Shown here one piece after another: positions 11,188-22,391 of a DNA stretch of 64,000 nt. The notes beneath the pieces were generated by a model. It made no database searches. It was not told the origin of the DNA and worked only from the letters and a program-made list of their open reading frames with translations. Position numbers and translations under genes: made by a program. Each line of letters begins with the position of its first letter. Position 1 is the first letter of the stretch. Source of the DNA: Branchiostoma floridae (lineage: Eukaryota; Chordata; Leptocardii; Amphioxiformes; Branchiostomatidae); the NCBI RefSeq assembly GCF_000003815.2, contig NC_049992.1:6547081-6611080 (forward strand), written 5' to 3'.

Positions 11188-14100
11188 CGTCAACAACAAC
11201 AGCAGGAGTTTACACTTCAACAGTGCCAGCCACAACATTAGACGCATGTAAGATATCTTGATGTTGTATTAGGTATTTCAGTTTATGTAAATGTATCTAT
11301 GTAACCCGTATAGTGTGATCGTGTAACTGTACAGTATGTATTATAATAGTATCTTGATATGTACAGTATAGGGTATAACTACTAGTAGTATATTATGCTA
11401 ATATCTGTACTGTATATATCATTATTGAGCCAAACGACATTTAAAAAAGACGGAAAAAAGCATTTCGACATAGCAAGTCTTCTCTCTAAGGGTATTGTAG
11501 TATATGCATATTATATGTGTTTAATGGTTAAATAGGGCCTTGTAGATGCATTTGGGTTTCGAATGTATATCATTACCTTTGCCAAAATGGCTAAGGTTAT
11601 ACTTTCGGTCCGTTTGTGTGTTTTCCCCGTTTGTGAACAGCATAACTCGAGAAGACTGCGACGGATGCAGCTGATATTTGGTGGGTGGGTAGGGGTCCGG
11701 AGAACGAAGGGGGGGGGGGTCGATAATGGGCCCCCTAGCGGCTTGCTAAGGTACTGCAGCGGAACCTCCATGCTTGATATCTCGCGTTCTGGACATGCTG
11801 CGGTCGTTTTTGAGCGGTAGGGAGCCCTTAAAGCAGAGAGTGATTGCTGCGAGTTTGGGCCCCCTAGCGGCTTTGTTGGAAGTGCAGGCGCCGGTTTACT
11901 TGCAAACTTTTGTCCGTGGACAGCGGTTAATGGTTCGGTCCAATTTTTTTTAAACGGTTTGCGTGGATGGGAATTTGAATGTTCTAATGAATGAAGCTCA
12001 ATGGTGCTGGTAGTCTTTGGGCTGAAGGATTGTTATGTCCCAATTATTTTACTAATCAACTCCATCCTCAGTCATAGATGGACAGCCCATGGCATTTGTG
12101 ATATTGGTTCATCTTTAGGTAGCTTTCCATCTAACGCAATTTCTCTCATTGCAGTGAGTACAACTACACCAACACCGACACCAACAACCGTCCAGCCATT
12201 AGCTACTGCTACACAAGCAGGTGTGGAAACCATAAATCGTTTTTCTTTGGATATTGATTTAACGCAATGTTTCAATATTTTAAAGGGGTCGATGCAATGT
12301 TGAGAATGATCGTTACAATTATCATACTAGACATTTTAAATGTAGTGGCAAAAAATATCATGGTATCAAAGTATGATAGTTTACCTTAAATTTATTTTGT
12401 GTTCATTATCTTGATGCCAATTTCTGAAAGATCTAAAATTTTACCTGTCCTACATTAGAATGAAATCTGTAAGAAAGAAAATTAATAACTCGTCCAACAG
12501 CATGCCCAAGGGGACTTTTTCGATGTGACAGTGAACGATGTATTTCAAGTAACTGGCAGTGTGACGGTGATGACGACTGTGGTGACGGGAGTGACGAAAG
12601 AGACTGCAGTAAGAAAAGCCTGATTGCCAGCGATTGTTTTGCCAGCTAAGCTGCTTAACCCTTCCTTTCCACTTGCCCGCGAAAGCACTGCGCTCTCACT
12701 GTGAAAAACGAATGTGTATAGAGTTCGATTTCATACTGAGTACATCATGCAAAATGTACAAGTGTTTTAGACAAGAAAATATTAACACAGAATGTGTAAA
12801 AAGATTTTTTGTCTACACAATTCAAATTTTAGGTCGCAAAATTAGTGCGGTCAGAGAGCCGTCCTAGTGGAAAGGGGTATAATGGCGCGTGTGTGCTTTT
12901 GAAATTGCCGCGTTGTCGTTTCTCTTCCATCTTGCTTGTTATTTAACGTCTGCTTTCATTGGAGACTTATGAGTGAACAAAATGTTGACCGATAGTGTAT
13001 TGCATTGTGCTTGCAATTATAATCTAGCGCGTTGCCTCGTTCCAATTATAAACTCACGCAGATGCGCCTATCGCTGTTCAATGGAAAGCCGGGTTACACC
13101 TGAAGTGACAGTTTTCAACCTTCCGTGCACCATGCTTAGCATTGCTTGCGTTTCTTAACTAACCATATAACGTTATACACTTTCATTCAGTACTTATGAG
13201 AACGCTGCCAGCATCTAGCAAACGCACTCATCTTGCTGCCTCTGCAATATCAGAGTGACTGACATAATACATTGTAACATTCAATACAGAGTCTAGCTAG
13301 CGGATTTGCCTTTTCAGGCCTTTTCAAGCTTATTACAGCAGTTATCTTCAATCTGCTTATATATTATATCACTTAAACATTATGAATTTTTCTTTTACAG
13401 GTTCGACAGATTCATCAACTTCAAAGCCGGACACAACGTCACAAGGTGGTAAAGTCGTGGCGAATGGTGTTGATTGTGATTATGTGAATGTTTGCATGCT
13501 TGGAAAGAGTGGCTTGGAAAGAAGTGCGATGAGAATGCATCATTCTACCTTTTCGTGATTGAATGTGAGTCTCTCGTCTTCCACTAAAGAAAATGAAACT
13601 CTTGACGCACGCACGCACACACATGATTCAACATATGCATACACATGTATGGTACACACTTTTTAAAGCATAGGTACCCAGGTTTAGGAAGAAGAGGCTA
13701 GGAGCGCCACGAGGAGCTTGCCTTATGCCAGTCCGGACTGGATGATACGACATGCCTAGCGCAGGATTCACCTATGACAATCTCTGTTGCAGCATTGCTC
13801 GGGTATGGTTCAAAACAGATCTAGATGTGTTACGTTTGTTGGAACACTGGTTTGTAGAGATCCACTCAATATATGAAATACAATCCTAAAGCACGCCATA
13901 AAGCAAGACATACGTTGTTTATGAAATGATGATCAGATTTATCATAACAACTGTTGTAATCATTTCGTGATTACAAATCGCACATAGACAGATACAGCGA
14001 TTAGCAAGTCATTTTCCTTCAAGAAATTGCTCCTATAAAGTTTTATTTATTTTTGTAGGTTTAGGCTTTTAAAATTGTACAACATTTCACAGTCTGTGGT

Positions 14101-14236
14101 ATTAGATATTTTCTTGTGCTTGTGTACGAGTACATGTACGTCTTGCTGCATTTTTGACAATGTAATATGTTTTGTATTAGCAGAGGACACAGGCTCGGTT
14201 CGGATCCAGATATCCCCGGCACCAGAGGCACAGTGA
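11188..14236 (+). CDS. Thr/Ser-rich protein with one LDL-receptor class A repeat (3' part)
   Basis: Five exons join in the same phase (phase 1 throughout): 11188-11247, 12155-12220, 12501-12608, 13401-13448 and 14184-14236 (TGA at 14234). Exons 1 and 2 encode mucin-like stretches ([33 protein letters not shown]). Exon 3 is a complete LDLa repeat, starting [16 protein letters not shown] and ending in the calcium-binding box [16 protein letters not shown], with all six cysteines. Exon 4 is again Ser/Thr-rich ([14 protein letters not shown]). The last exon ends [13 protein letters not shown]. All-phase-1 introns are typical of shuffled extracellular modules. The protein is probably secreted or a cell-surface stalk. 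No signal peptide or first exon was found upstream, and no membrane segment is seen before the stop. The function is unknown. Confidence 0.75.
11560..11900. repeat. Probable dispersed repeat with open frames
   Basis: Lies in the intron between the first two seen exons of the LDLa gene. It includes gggccccctagcgg twice (about 11728 and 11858) and a G run near 11709. An 85-codon frame runs through it but has no splice context. I recall similar text as an interspersed repeat in marine invertebrate genomes, but cannot confirm this here. Confidence 0.45.
12501..12608 (+). CDS. LDLa domain exon
   Basis: A single exon carries one full class A repeat. Six Cys occur in the usual order, with the acidic DGSDE box that binds calcium in LDL-receptor repeats. 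The exon has phase 1 at both ends, so it is a symmetric, shuffle-competent module. Confidence 0.9.
12658..12878. mobile_element. MITE, CCTTTCCACTTG ends, copy 1
   Basis: The left end ccctt-cctttccacttg and the right end ctagtggaaaggggt are inverted. Just inside are gcgctctcact and its counterpart. The same layout occurs at 30108-30360, including the shared internal gtgtaaaaaaagatt-like and caaattttag strings. It lies in an intron of the LDLa gene. Confidence 0.75.
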
Positions 14237-14731
14237 CACACCCCAGATCATCCTGACATTCGGAACCTCGTCACGAACATCACTCTATTTCATATGGCCT
14301 TGATTTTTGTTTCATACTTGTATTGTTCTTTTTAACTTTATCTGATGTATATTATTGATATCCTTTGACATGTATTTTCTTGCAATATAATCATTCAGAC
14401 ATTCTGTTAAATTCATTAAAAAGACATTATTAGTGCAATATGTTTGCACCCATTCACTTGTCATGGTATAAGATTATGAGTCTAAGAAAACAACCACCAG
14501 GCTTGGTAATATAAGTCGGTCCCTTTCTACCTCTTTAAACAAATTCTTTTTGTTCAAGGCGGCGAAGCACTCCTTGCACGATTGGTTGAAAAAAACAAAC
14601 TATATCAATACAATGTTTCTTTATAGCTTCTAGGTCTTACCATCCAGTAATATGATAAAGTTAATATTGCTTGAGTTACAAGTCCTTCTATGCTTGTTTT
14701 TGGCTGAACACAATCGGCTTTCCTGTCAGAA

Positions 14732-17700
14732 CTATTTCGGAGGTATAAGGACATTGTCAATAATATGTATCACGCCATTTATGGTTGGAAACGCAAGTCC
14801 AGTAATCTTACCGTTGTTCACTGCTACCTGCGTGTCTGCAAGAAGGCGAAAATGAAGACATACAACAGTTAGATTTAATCTGAAAATAGACAAACTAACT
14901 TACATGATCGGTATAAAAAGGAATATCTGTTATATAGTTGGAAGATGACTCAGAATTAAAACAAAGAATGTCCCTTTTTAGGACACATATTAACGTGATA
15001 GAGCGATATACAGATCGTGACTTGTCTGTATTTCAGGATGATCTATTATACCGAGCTATCAATCAAATAAGCTTAAGAGTAAACCTACCTGCCCCCACTG
15101 TTCGATTGACGTGACAGACAAGTTTCTCGGTCTGCAAAGTCGTAAGCTCTTCTCTATCGGAAAGGCCAGCTTCATAATAAACGCCGTCAACAACATGGTA
15201 GTTTAAAACACGTGTCAATACCATTTGGTTGTTTAGAATATGATGTAAGGTGGCGTTAGGAAGCTTCTCAAAGGCGGCGTCAGTTGGAGCAAAGAGGCTG
15301 AAAGCGCCGTCATCTGGTGGGATAAAAATATATACTCAGATTCAGTTTACTGTTTTATAGCATTTTATCAGGCCTAGGCATGTTACACGTATATCATATA
15401 CATCATGAAGACTGTTAAAAGTTACAATTGCGGACATAGATCTTAACAATACCTAACAAAGCGTGTTGCATACATTCAGAAACAATGTACACAATAATGT
15501 AAAAGTCAATTATAAAACGTTAGAGAATGTAACCTTTGTAACTCTAAAGCTCATTGGCATTTAAGACACTTCTTGTCATTTTGTTATACTGTTTTCATCA
15601 TCATCATCATCCGGGCGTGCTGATTGCATGGATGGACATGACTCTCTTCCTCTACTGTACTACGTATCTTAATTGTTTTGTTCAAAGTTACAGATGTTGC
15701 CTAGTACCAAAACAAGATGCAACAAAACAAGACAACATCTCGCCATAAGCTTCGCAGGTCAGGAATCAAACCCTGACACTTATAGCATTTTACAGGACTG
15801 TACCTTTGGTAATCAAATTTTAACTCGGAATAACACCCACCATTCAGTAATTGTCCAAGATCAGTCTTCACGATAAGATCTCTCAACACAGAGAGCTGGT
15901 TCATGTACGGCATTTCACTGATGATCGTTCCAGCAGGAAACGGGTACAGGACCTGGTCGACGACGTGAACCACTCCTTTACCGGCAGTGTTGTCTGCATC
16001 ACTAATTAGACAACCGTTTGCCGTGATTACCTGTTATTTGAAAATGTGTAAATCAAATTATTGTTAATCAAAACAAGGGTATAGGTAGGCAGTGGATTGC
16101 TACCATCTGGGTGAGGTGAGAAAAGTCCTGTATAGTGTTGTGTGTTGAGTGGGACCCCCCCCCCCCCCCCACACACACACAAGTATGTGGAATGGTAGGA
16201 CCCCGAGGGGTCAGAGGGAAGAAAAGTAGGTCAGACAGGAGTCTGGAAGGGAGATCCAGAGAGGCGAGAGGTACTCCTGGAGGGAGGGAGGGGGAAGCTG
16301 GCCATGTGACGCGCGAGAGAAGAAGAATAAAATGCACTTATATCTAGTTCGTTTGTCTTGTGAACTTGACTGAGAATCTTACAAAGGCACAGTCTTGTAT
16401 TTTTTTAGCCTTGTATCTTTTAAATGTCATCCTGACAATGAAATCAAGAGTACCAAAAAAAAAAAAACAATTTCCGTCACAATACCGTCGCTCTGCGATC
16501 TACGTCTGGTGGAAAGGCGATCTTAATATTGTCCCACTTCAACGTTTAAGAGCATTATTAAATGACATAGAAGGGATAAAAACTAGAAAGGTGGCAGGAT
16601 GTGTCCTTTATAGTTTTACGAAAGAAGAAGATCAACGCAAGTCTTGACCTAGTTCTCGCAACTCTCGCGAGAACTAGGCCACTCCGTGAGCAATATGGAC
16701 TGGATAGCCATCGAAAATTTGGAGGTACGTGTCCTTAACTTTAATAACAGTCACTGATTGATGAAAAAATTCTATTAACTGTGAACATACGTGACTATTA
16801 ATTGTGAACATAGGGCTTGCTATGGAAAACATGTTCATATTTGCAGTAACAGCTAATATTCCGTTTAAATTTCGAAGAAGAGGACCAAAAAAGGGAGACA
16901 TAATAAACGGGAATAACCTCATTCATGCGTACCTTTCTCGACGGATATTTGTTGAGTCGGATGCCAAAACCCTCCAGAAGCGACGCCAGTACCTGGTTGT
17001 TCGTCATGTTGGTCGTTAAGACTTCGACAGGGCTTACGTGAAGAAACAGCACCTATCATATGTTGGTTTGAAAATGAATAAAAAACACATACACACCGAA
17101 ATTTTATATTTTCTGGCCAACGGTATGAAAACATTGTACTTAGTGACTTCTAAAAATATTTCTGGGATGCAACTTGCCATAAATCTTTAAGAATGATGAT
17201 TTATGGAGTAAGTTTTTAATCCCTAAACTATGAATTGATGTAAAATCGAGGCGAAGACAATATTTGTCAAGGTAGTAGACTCTACCGGAAGCTTTTGACC
17301 GCTTCCAAAATAATATCTAGTTGCTTGAGGAACCATTTGGCGTTTCGGTATCAATACATGGATGTCTAACCAATAGAGTGTGATTCGAATATGTAAGCAA
17401 CTAATAATAACCTCTAACATAAAGAGCTTGTGGTCCGATATGTTCTTCCTAACATCAGCTGGTAGTTTAGAAAATGCGTCGTCTGTCGGTGCAAACACAG
17501 TGCATGGATCTATAATAGGACAGAATAAGCGGCAATTTAATAAATTACATATTCCTTGTTATATTTGATATGTTGTCGTGTCTTCCCCATAGTTGTTGCT
17601 GTTGAGTTTTATAATTACGTGTTTTGATTCTGATTATTAAATAGACAAATAAATAAATTACAGGTAAGGCCGAAGAAGTAAATTTTATGGATGGCATCCT

Positions 17701-18546
17701 CTACATTCTAAAAATTTAACAATGCGAGAGGGCGAAATATGCAAGATGGCTATGTTTTCAAAATAGACACCATAAAAGTGACAGGAATTGAAGCGACAAA
17801 ACATGGAGTCATAGCCAAGTCTTTTACTTCTGTATTTAAGAGGAGCACCAGGTGACACTAGTGTGGCAGAATGGTATCACTTTCTACTAGAAGTATTACG
17901 TTGACAACTACAGTCATCGCTACGAGGGGTGATCGATAAGTCCTCGGCCTCACCCAGAAATAACAAGCACAACTCAGATTGTGAGGCACAACTTCATAGG
18001 TATGCGGGTCAAATTGCCTGCTGGAAGTCAGACACCCAATTCTTTTTGCTTGAAATAGGAAGAGAATCATTATCAAATATTTTGACAATGTCTTTTGTTA
18101 AATTACGGCATGGGGAACTCGACACACACATATCACTTTTTTCTCGCCACTTACCTTCTGATTTGCAAGAAACGAATGCCTGGAAAGTAATGAATGCAAT
18201 GATTTAAAATTTGGTGGATATTGATAAAAGGCTCCATATACTATGAAGTTGTGCCTCAAAATTTGAGTTGTGCTAACTATCTCTGGGTGAGGCCGAGAAA
18301 TTATTGATCACCTCTCGTATGTATACAGGTACGTACATACCACAATTGTTAGTGCAATCAATTTTCGTGCGGTGAGTGCTGATACATGTACGACGTACCT
18401 CCCTTTGCCAGAGTAGTGTTGAACCCGGATACCTCTAGCAGCTGAACCATGGTGTTGAGGCCGAGACTCTGCATGACTTCCATCACATTAGCCTGTGCAC
18501 TTGCTGAGTAGAACAGTGCAAGTAGGGCTACTACAACGAACCTCAT
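14732..18546 (-). CDS. Secreted protein with two FAS1 (fasciclin-like) domains
   Basis: Six exons, all in phase: 18399-18546, 17412-17509, 16933-17052, 15841-16030, 15089-15313 and 14732-14835. Together they give 294 residues plus TAG. The N-terminus MRFVVVALLALFYSASAQA is a clear signal peptide. Domain 1 (about 20-150) has FAPTDDAFSKLP, the LFLHVSPVEVL region and GKGVVHVVDQVLYP. Domain 2 (about 155-294) has FAPTDAAFEKLP, LNYHVVDGV and NGVIHIIDNVLIPP. These are the conserved H1 and H2 boxes of FAS1 domains. FAS1 proteins (periostin, TGFBI, stabilin relatives) act in cell adhesion and matrix binding. Two domains and no membrane anchor suggest a small secreted matrix protein. N-glycosylation sites include NTT, NIS, NMT, NAT and NRT. 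One donor (after exon 2, gttatt) is weak. Confidence 0.92.
15730..15790 (-). other. tRNA B-box-like segment, possible SINE remnant
   Basis: On the minus strand, the sequence gtgtcagggtttgattcctg contains a near-match to the Pol III B box (GGTTCGANTCC). No convincing A box at the right distance is visible, so only a decayed tRNA-derived SINE is proposed. Confidence 0.3.
16148..16180. repeat. Poly-C run followed by (CA)n
   Basis: About 18 C residues, then acacacacacac, in an intron of the FAS1 gene. Homopolymer length in assemblies is unreliable. Confidence 0.9.
16648..16678. repeat. 12-bp inverted repeat containing TCTCGCGAGA
   Basis: The arms cctagttctcgc and gcgagaactagg are perfect. The palindrome tctcgcgaga sits at 16663-16672; this motif is known as a promoter element in animals. 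It lies in an intron of the FAS1 gene, where no promoter is otherwise expected. Confidence 0.7.
17923..18317. mobile_element. TA-flanked inverted-repeat element (CGAGGGGTGATC ends)
   Basis: The left end is cgaggggtgatcgataagtc and the right end is its near-perfect reverse complement ending atcacctctcg. Both are flanked by TA. Homology of the arms continues for about 80 bases (gaggcacaacttcatag inside). It sits in the first intron of the FAS1 gene. A relative of 880 bp is at 50850-51729. The TA duplication and terminal sequence suggest a mariner-type non-autonomous element. Confidence 0.85.
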
Positions 18547-18626
18547 TATACAAAATTTAATCCTGGTGTCGTGTTTTTAATTGAGTGGTTCGAATGGAGT
18601 CGACTGGAGGCTACGTCAATTGGAGA

Positions 18627-18633
18627 TTTTATA
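18627..18633 (-). promoter_or_regulatory. TATA box of the FAS1 gene
   Basis: TATAAAA on the minus strand, 81 bases upstream of the FAS1 start codon at 18546. This spacing fits transcription starting about 50 bases before the ATG. Assigned by motif and position only. Confidence 0.6.
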
Positions 18634-18719
18634 ACGACACGTATGATACGCAAGTGGCTAAAAGATGGTGACCTTTGGTCCCGGGGTTAAAGTTTAGGCA
18701 AGATATACGTACTCACTCA

Positions 18720-18745
18720 CTTACGACCGACCGACCGACCTATGA
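18720..18745. repeat. Short (CGAC) tandem
   Basis: cgaccgaccgaccgacc within a spacer between the FAS1 promoter and the LINE. Minor microsatellite. Confidence 0.7.
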
Positions 18746-18950
18746 CCGCAGATAAGCTAAGGTTGATGTTTAATCAGTTATCGTAAATAGGATTCTACAG
18801 GTCCGGACCATCTTGCTGAGACGCGTGTTTTTTCTGACCTGATATCCTGTCTGTTCGTGGCCTAGTCAGGTTTCTGAAGCGGCAGATGAAGCTCTCTGTT
18901 GCCGGGTTGATCATTCCCACCGGATATTTATTTCAGATACGGCAGCCATT

Positions 18951-21011
18951 TTGGGTCATCCGGGGACATGCACCAAAAGCATCTTGGTTCCAATTCATAA
19001 AGGCGGTACTTCATCCAACCCGTCTAATTATAGAGGAATAGCCATATCCAGTTGTGTCGGTAAATTATTCACATTTATATTAAGCAGACGTTTTCAACAC
19101 TTCCTAGAGAATGACAACTCACTATCCCCTTTTCAGTCTGGCTTTCGTAAAAACTTCCGCACCAGTGACAACATATTTGTACTCAAAACGCTAATTGACA
19201 AGCAGACATCTGAACCCGGGGGTAAACTGTACGCCTGCTTTGTTGACTTCAAGAAAGCGTTTGATTCTGTTTGGAGAAATGGGCTATTTTATAAAATCTT
19301 ATCTTCTGGTATAGGGGGGAATTTCTTTAAAATCATCAAATCCATGTATTCTAACGTAGAATACTGCGTCAAAACGCCAAATGGACTCTCAGATTTCTTT
19401 CAGTCGACATGTGGTGTGCGCCAAGGATGTAATTTAAGTCCGCTCTTGTTCAACCTTTATATAAACGATCTCCCAGCCACTTTAATGTCACCTTTATGTG
19501 ATCCCGTCGTCCTAAAAGACACCCCCATAAGTAGTCTTTTATGGGCAGACGACCTTGTACTGTTGTCAAAATCAGAAACAGGCCTCAAAGAATGTCTCAA
19601 TAGATTAGATGACTTTTGCTCTCTTTGGAAACTATCAATTAACAGAGATAAGACTAAAATCATGATTTTCTCAAAACATGGCAGGACAAGTAAGCAACAG
19701 CAATCAACTTTCCGAACACAAGGGCACACAATAGACATCACTAAATTTTATACTTACTTAGGCATAGATATCACCCCATCAGGGTCATTCTCACGGGCTA
19801 CTAAACAGCTGCGACTAAAAGCTCTCAGGGCCTCCTTTAAACTCAAATCCTTACTAGCATCAAACCATAACCCATCAATTTCCCTTGCCCTTGATCTGTT
19901 CCATAGTTTAGTCAAACCTATATTACTTTACTGTGCTGAGGTACTAGGGACAAACATCCAATGTAGAGACTTGATCTTTAATGGAGTACAGGAATATCCT
20001 GCTGAAAATATACGGGAAGGAATTTATAACATCCTTTCTCCGATATTAGGTTCAAATATACAACTCCTAAAGGTTACACGATTAGGAAAGAAGAACGATG
20101 TGACATCGCCTCGTCCTGTTCTAGTCCGGTTTAAGAGATATAGTGACAAATTAAATATTCTATATCAATCGGAATTACTATCGAATCAAAATATTTTATT
20201 GACACATCCCAAATTCTCATATGAAGTGTCTGATCTAGAGCATGTTCTTCTCAATTACTGTAAAATCCTACTTCAAGTTCCCAGAAGTTCCGTTAATGCC
20301 GCCGTAAGGGGTGAACTCGGAACATTTCCATTATACATTGAAGCCCAATCTCAACTTATTAAATATTGGCTTAGACTACAAAACCTTCCAAACGATAGAA
20401 TAGTTAAAAAAGCTTACGATTTTGCTGTTGAACAAGAACAGGACTGGGCCGTACATGTACAAGACATATTGTGCAGACACGGTTTCCAAAATGTTTGGTT
20501 AAACCCTGCAGTTGACGCCAAACATTTTGGAAACGTGTTCAAGGAACGTCTGAAAGACACGTTTGTTTCTGGCTGGAGGCAAGAGATAAGAAATTATAGC
20601 AAATTGCAAACCTATTCTAAATTCAAGACCAACTTCACTCTCGAAAAGTACCTTTCATCAATTCAAAATAAATCATTTGTTGCTAACATAACAAAATTGC
20701 GAATTAGTGCACATTGTTTGGAGATAGAAAAAGGTCGATATAATAATATACCAGCCACTCAGAGACGCTGTCCTACTTGCAATCATGGTATCGAAGACGA
20801 ACTACACTTTCTATTATTATGTCCCACATATACTGAGGAAAGGCAGAAGCTTATGGACGTTATCAACAAGACTACAAACATAACATTACCTAAGACAAGT
20901 TCAGAAACTTTCAATTTACTTATGTCATGTCCTGATGCAATTTCCTTGTACATAGGCCAATACATATCTACTGCTTTTCAAAAAAGGAATCGTATTGACA
21001 CAAACAATTGA
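18951..21011 (+). CDS. Non-LTR retrotransposon ORF2 fragment (reverse transcriptase)
   Basis: An uninterrupted frame of about 686 codons. Recognisable homology begins near residue 10 with ILVPIHKGG and NPSNYRGIAISS. It continues with the RT blocks CFVDFKKAFDSVW, GVRQGCNLSPLLFNLYINDL and the catalytic WADD (in SSLLWADDLVLLS; FADD/YADD in most LINEs), then KLSINRDKTKIMIF. Downstream comes the thumb/connector (YLGIDITPSG, VKPILLYCAEVLG) and a C-terminal CX2C...HX4-5C zinc knuckle (CPTCNHGIEDELHFLLLC). The endonuclease domain is missing, so the element is 5'-truncated, as usual for LINE insertions. The first codon is TTG, so no start is claimed. There are no stops in 2 kb, so the insertion is young. 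The same clade as the element at 26913-28310; CR1/Jockey-like by appearance. Confidence 0.93.
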   Translation: MGHPGTCTKSILVPIHKGGTSSNPSNYRGIAISSCVGKLFTFILSRRFQHFLENDNSLSPFQSGFRKNFRTSDNIFVLKTLIDKQTSEPGGKLYACFVDFKKAFDSVWRNGLFYKILSSGIGGNFFKIIKSMYSNVEYCVKTPNGLSDFFQSTCGVRQGCNLSPLLFNLYINDLPATLMSPLCDPVVLKDTPISSLLWADDLVLLSKSETGLKECLNRLDDFCSLWKLSINRDKTKIMIFSKHGRTSKQQQSTFRTQGHTIDITKFYTYLGIDITPSGSFSRATKQLRLKALRASFKLKSLLASNHNPSISLALDLFHSLVKPILLYCAEVLGTNIQCRDLIFNGVQEYPAENIREGIYNILSPILGSNIQLLKVTRLGKKNDVTSPRPVLVRFKRYSDKLNILYQSELLSNQNILLTHPKFSYEVSDLEHVLLNYCKILLQVPRSSVNAAVRGELGTFPLYIEAQSQLIKYWLRLQNLPNDRIVKKAYDFAVEQEQDWAVHVQDILCRHGFQNVWLNPAVDAKHFGNVFKERLKDTFVSGWRQEIRNYSKLQTYSKFKTNFTLEKYLSSIQNKSFVANITKLRISAHCLEIEKGRYNNIPATQRRCPTCNHGIEDELHFLLLCPTYTEERQKLMDVINKTTNITLPKTSSETFNLLMSCPDAISLYIGQYISTAFQKRNRIDTNN

Positions 21012-21245
21012 TGTTAACTCTGTATCGTGTACCACTATGTTCTAGTAATACCTGTTTCCCATGAATTAATCCGCTCAGCTAAAGTAGCATAGCGACTAGT
21101 CATTTATTACATAGAACCCTCTATAGTTACCATTGTTATGTATAAGCAACCACGTAGATATTAGTTTTGATGTTCTGTACATGTATTACACCCGAACTTG
21201 CCATACATTGTACCCGTACAATTGTTGCGCAATAAAGATCACCAA
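21012..21245 (+). mobile_element. 3' untranslated end of the LINE
   Basis: Follows the LINE stop codon and ends gtacaattgttgcgcaataaa, an AATAAA-type tail. A related 3' end (acaattgttgcccaataaa) followed by a ccatctatccatctat tail occurs at 24195-24262, showing the family's 3' end has been copied elsewhere. Exact 3' boundary uncertain. Confidence 0.7.
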
Positions 21246-21249
21246 AACG

Positions 21250-22380
21250 AGACTGAAGCTGGCACTATGGCTGGCATAAAAATGAATAGGCAAACTGTGC
21301 CCTATAATCTTGATGGTATACAATCCAACGACGTTACAATAATTACCTGGAGGGGGAAATTACGAGACGGAGCTAAATTTTGTAATGGTTCAATATGTAT
21401 TTTTTGTGCGAATGCTGTCAAAATGTGTTCATAAGTGACAGAAACTACGGTTTTGTTGCATAGACCGTTTGTTTGTTTGTTTATTTCGATCTCCAATTAG
21501 AATTTAAAATGATTATCATAAACTCTATTCTTCCTGCAGTCGTCCATCAACATTATAAAAACACTATCAAATAACATTAAGTCGACAAAAGTATACAGTA
21601 TGACACAAAAAGAACTGAAGTAAACTGAATAACTAACCTGGTAGGCTTTACATAGTTTTCATTCAAACACAGGTTTGTTTTTCTATCTAGTTGATGTAAT
21701 ATATATGAGAATAACGCAAAAATGAACATGAAATACTTAAAGTCGTGATTATAATAGTATATGGTCAAGGACTATCATATGGTAACAGTACATGCATATC
21801 ATAAAGGTAAGAGAATAATACTTTGAAATGAATAAATGATCAAAATTTTTCAGTGCCACTGGGTACAATAATCGGCCACGTAAATTGGGTTATTAATTGA
21901 CAAAATACTATAGTAGTATAGAATAATGATTGTCGAATAACACATATCAACTATACATTAGAATTTTTTACATTTACATCTGATTCATGACATGACCTAT
22001 TACATTTCGTAGCAGTAAACTAGTAAACTTTGATACATGATAATGTAATAGAATGAACGTATTACGTATGGTATCACTATAATTTCCAATATATGACCAT
22101 TTTTACTCGCACAAATTACTATTGGACGTGCCTTATTGTATGGCACAATAATATTGATAATGAGGTCCAATACACATTCAAGAAGATATTGTTTTTAAAC
22201 TCGCACACAGTACTATACTATAATACGATCCTAATGATATATATCACTGTGAGCGAGTAGCTTGATAAAAGGCTACGGTAAAGCATTCTGCATTTTGCGA
22301 AAACTGTTGCCTCTCTAGTATTGTTACTATCATTTAGAAACGGTTTCATCTGAAATAAATTTTTGTGGTGTTAGCTAGCT
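21250..22380. other. Non-coding, AT-rich
   Basis: Spacer between the LINE and the 3' end of the SLCO gene; part must be SLCO 3'UTR. No other exon is supported on either strand. Confidence 0.45.
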
Positions 22381-22391
22381 ATAGGTTTGAG

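Noticed and set aside
16674-16735. Minus-strand frame with VIKVKDTYLQIFDGYPVHIA in the FAS1 gene
   Set aside because: It ends in a stop, and exons on either side (16933-17052 and 15841-16030) already join in phase to complete the FAS1 fold, so it is not needed as an exon.
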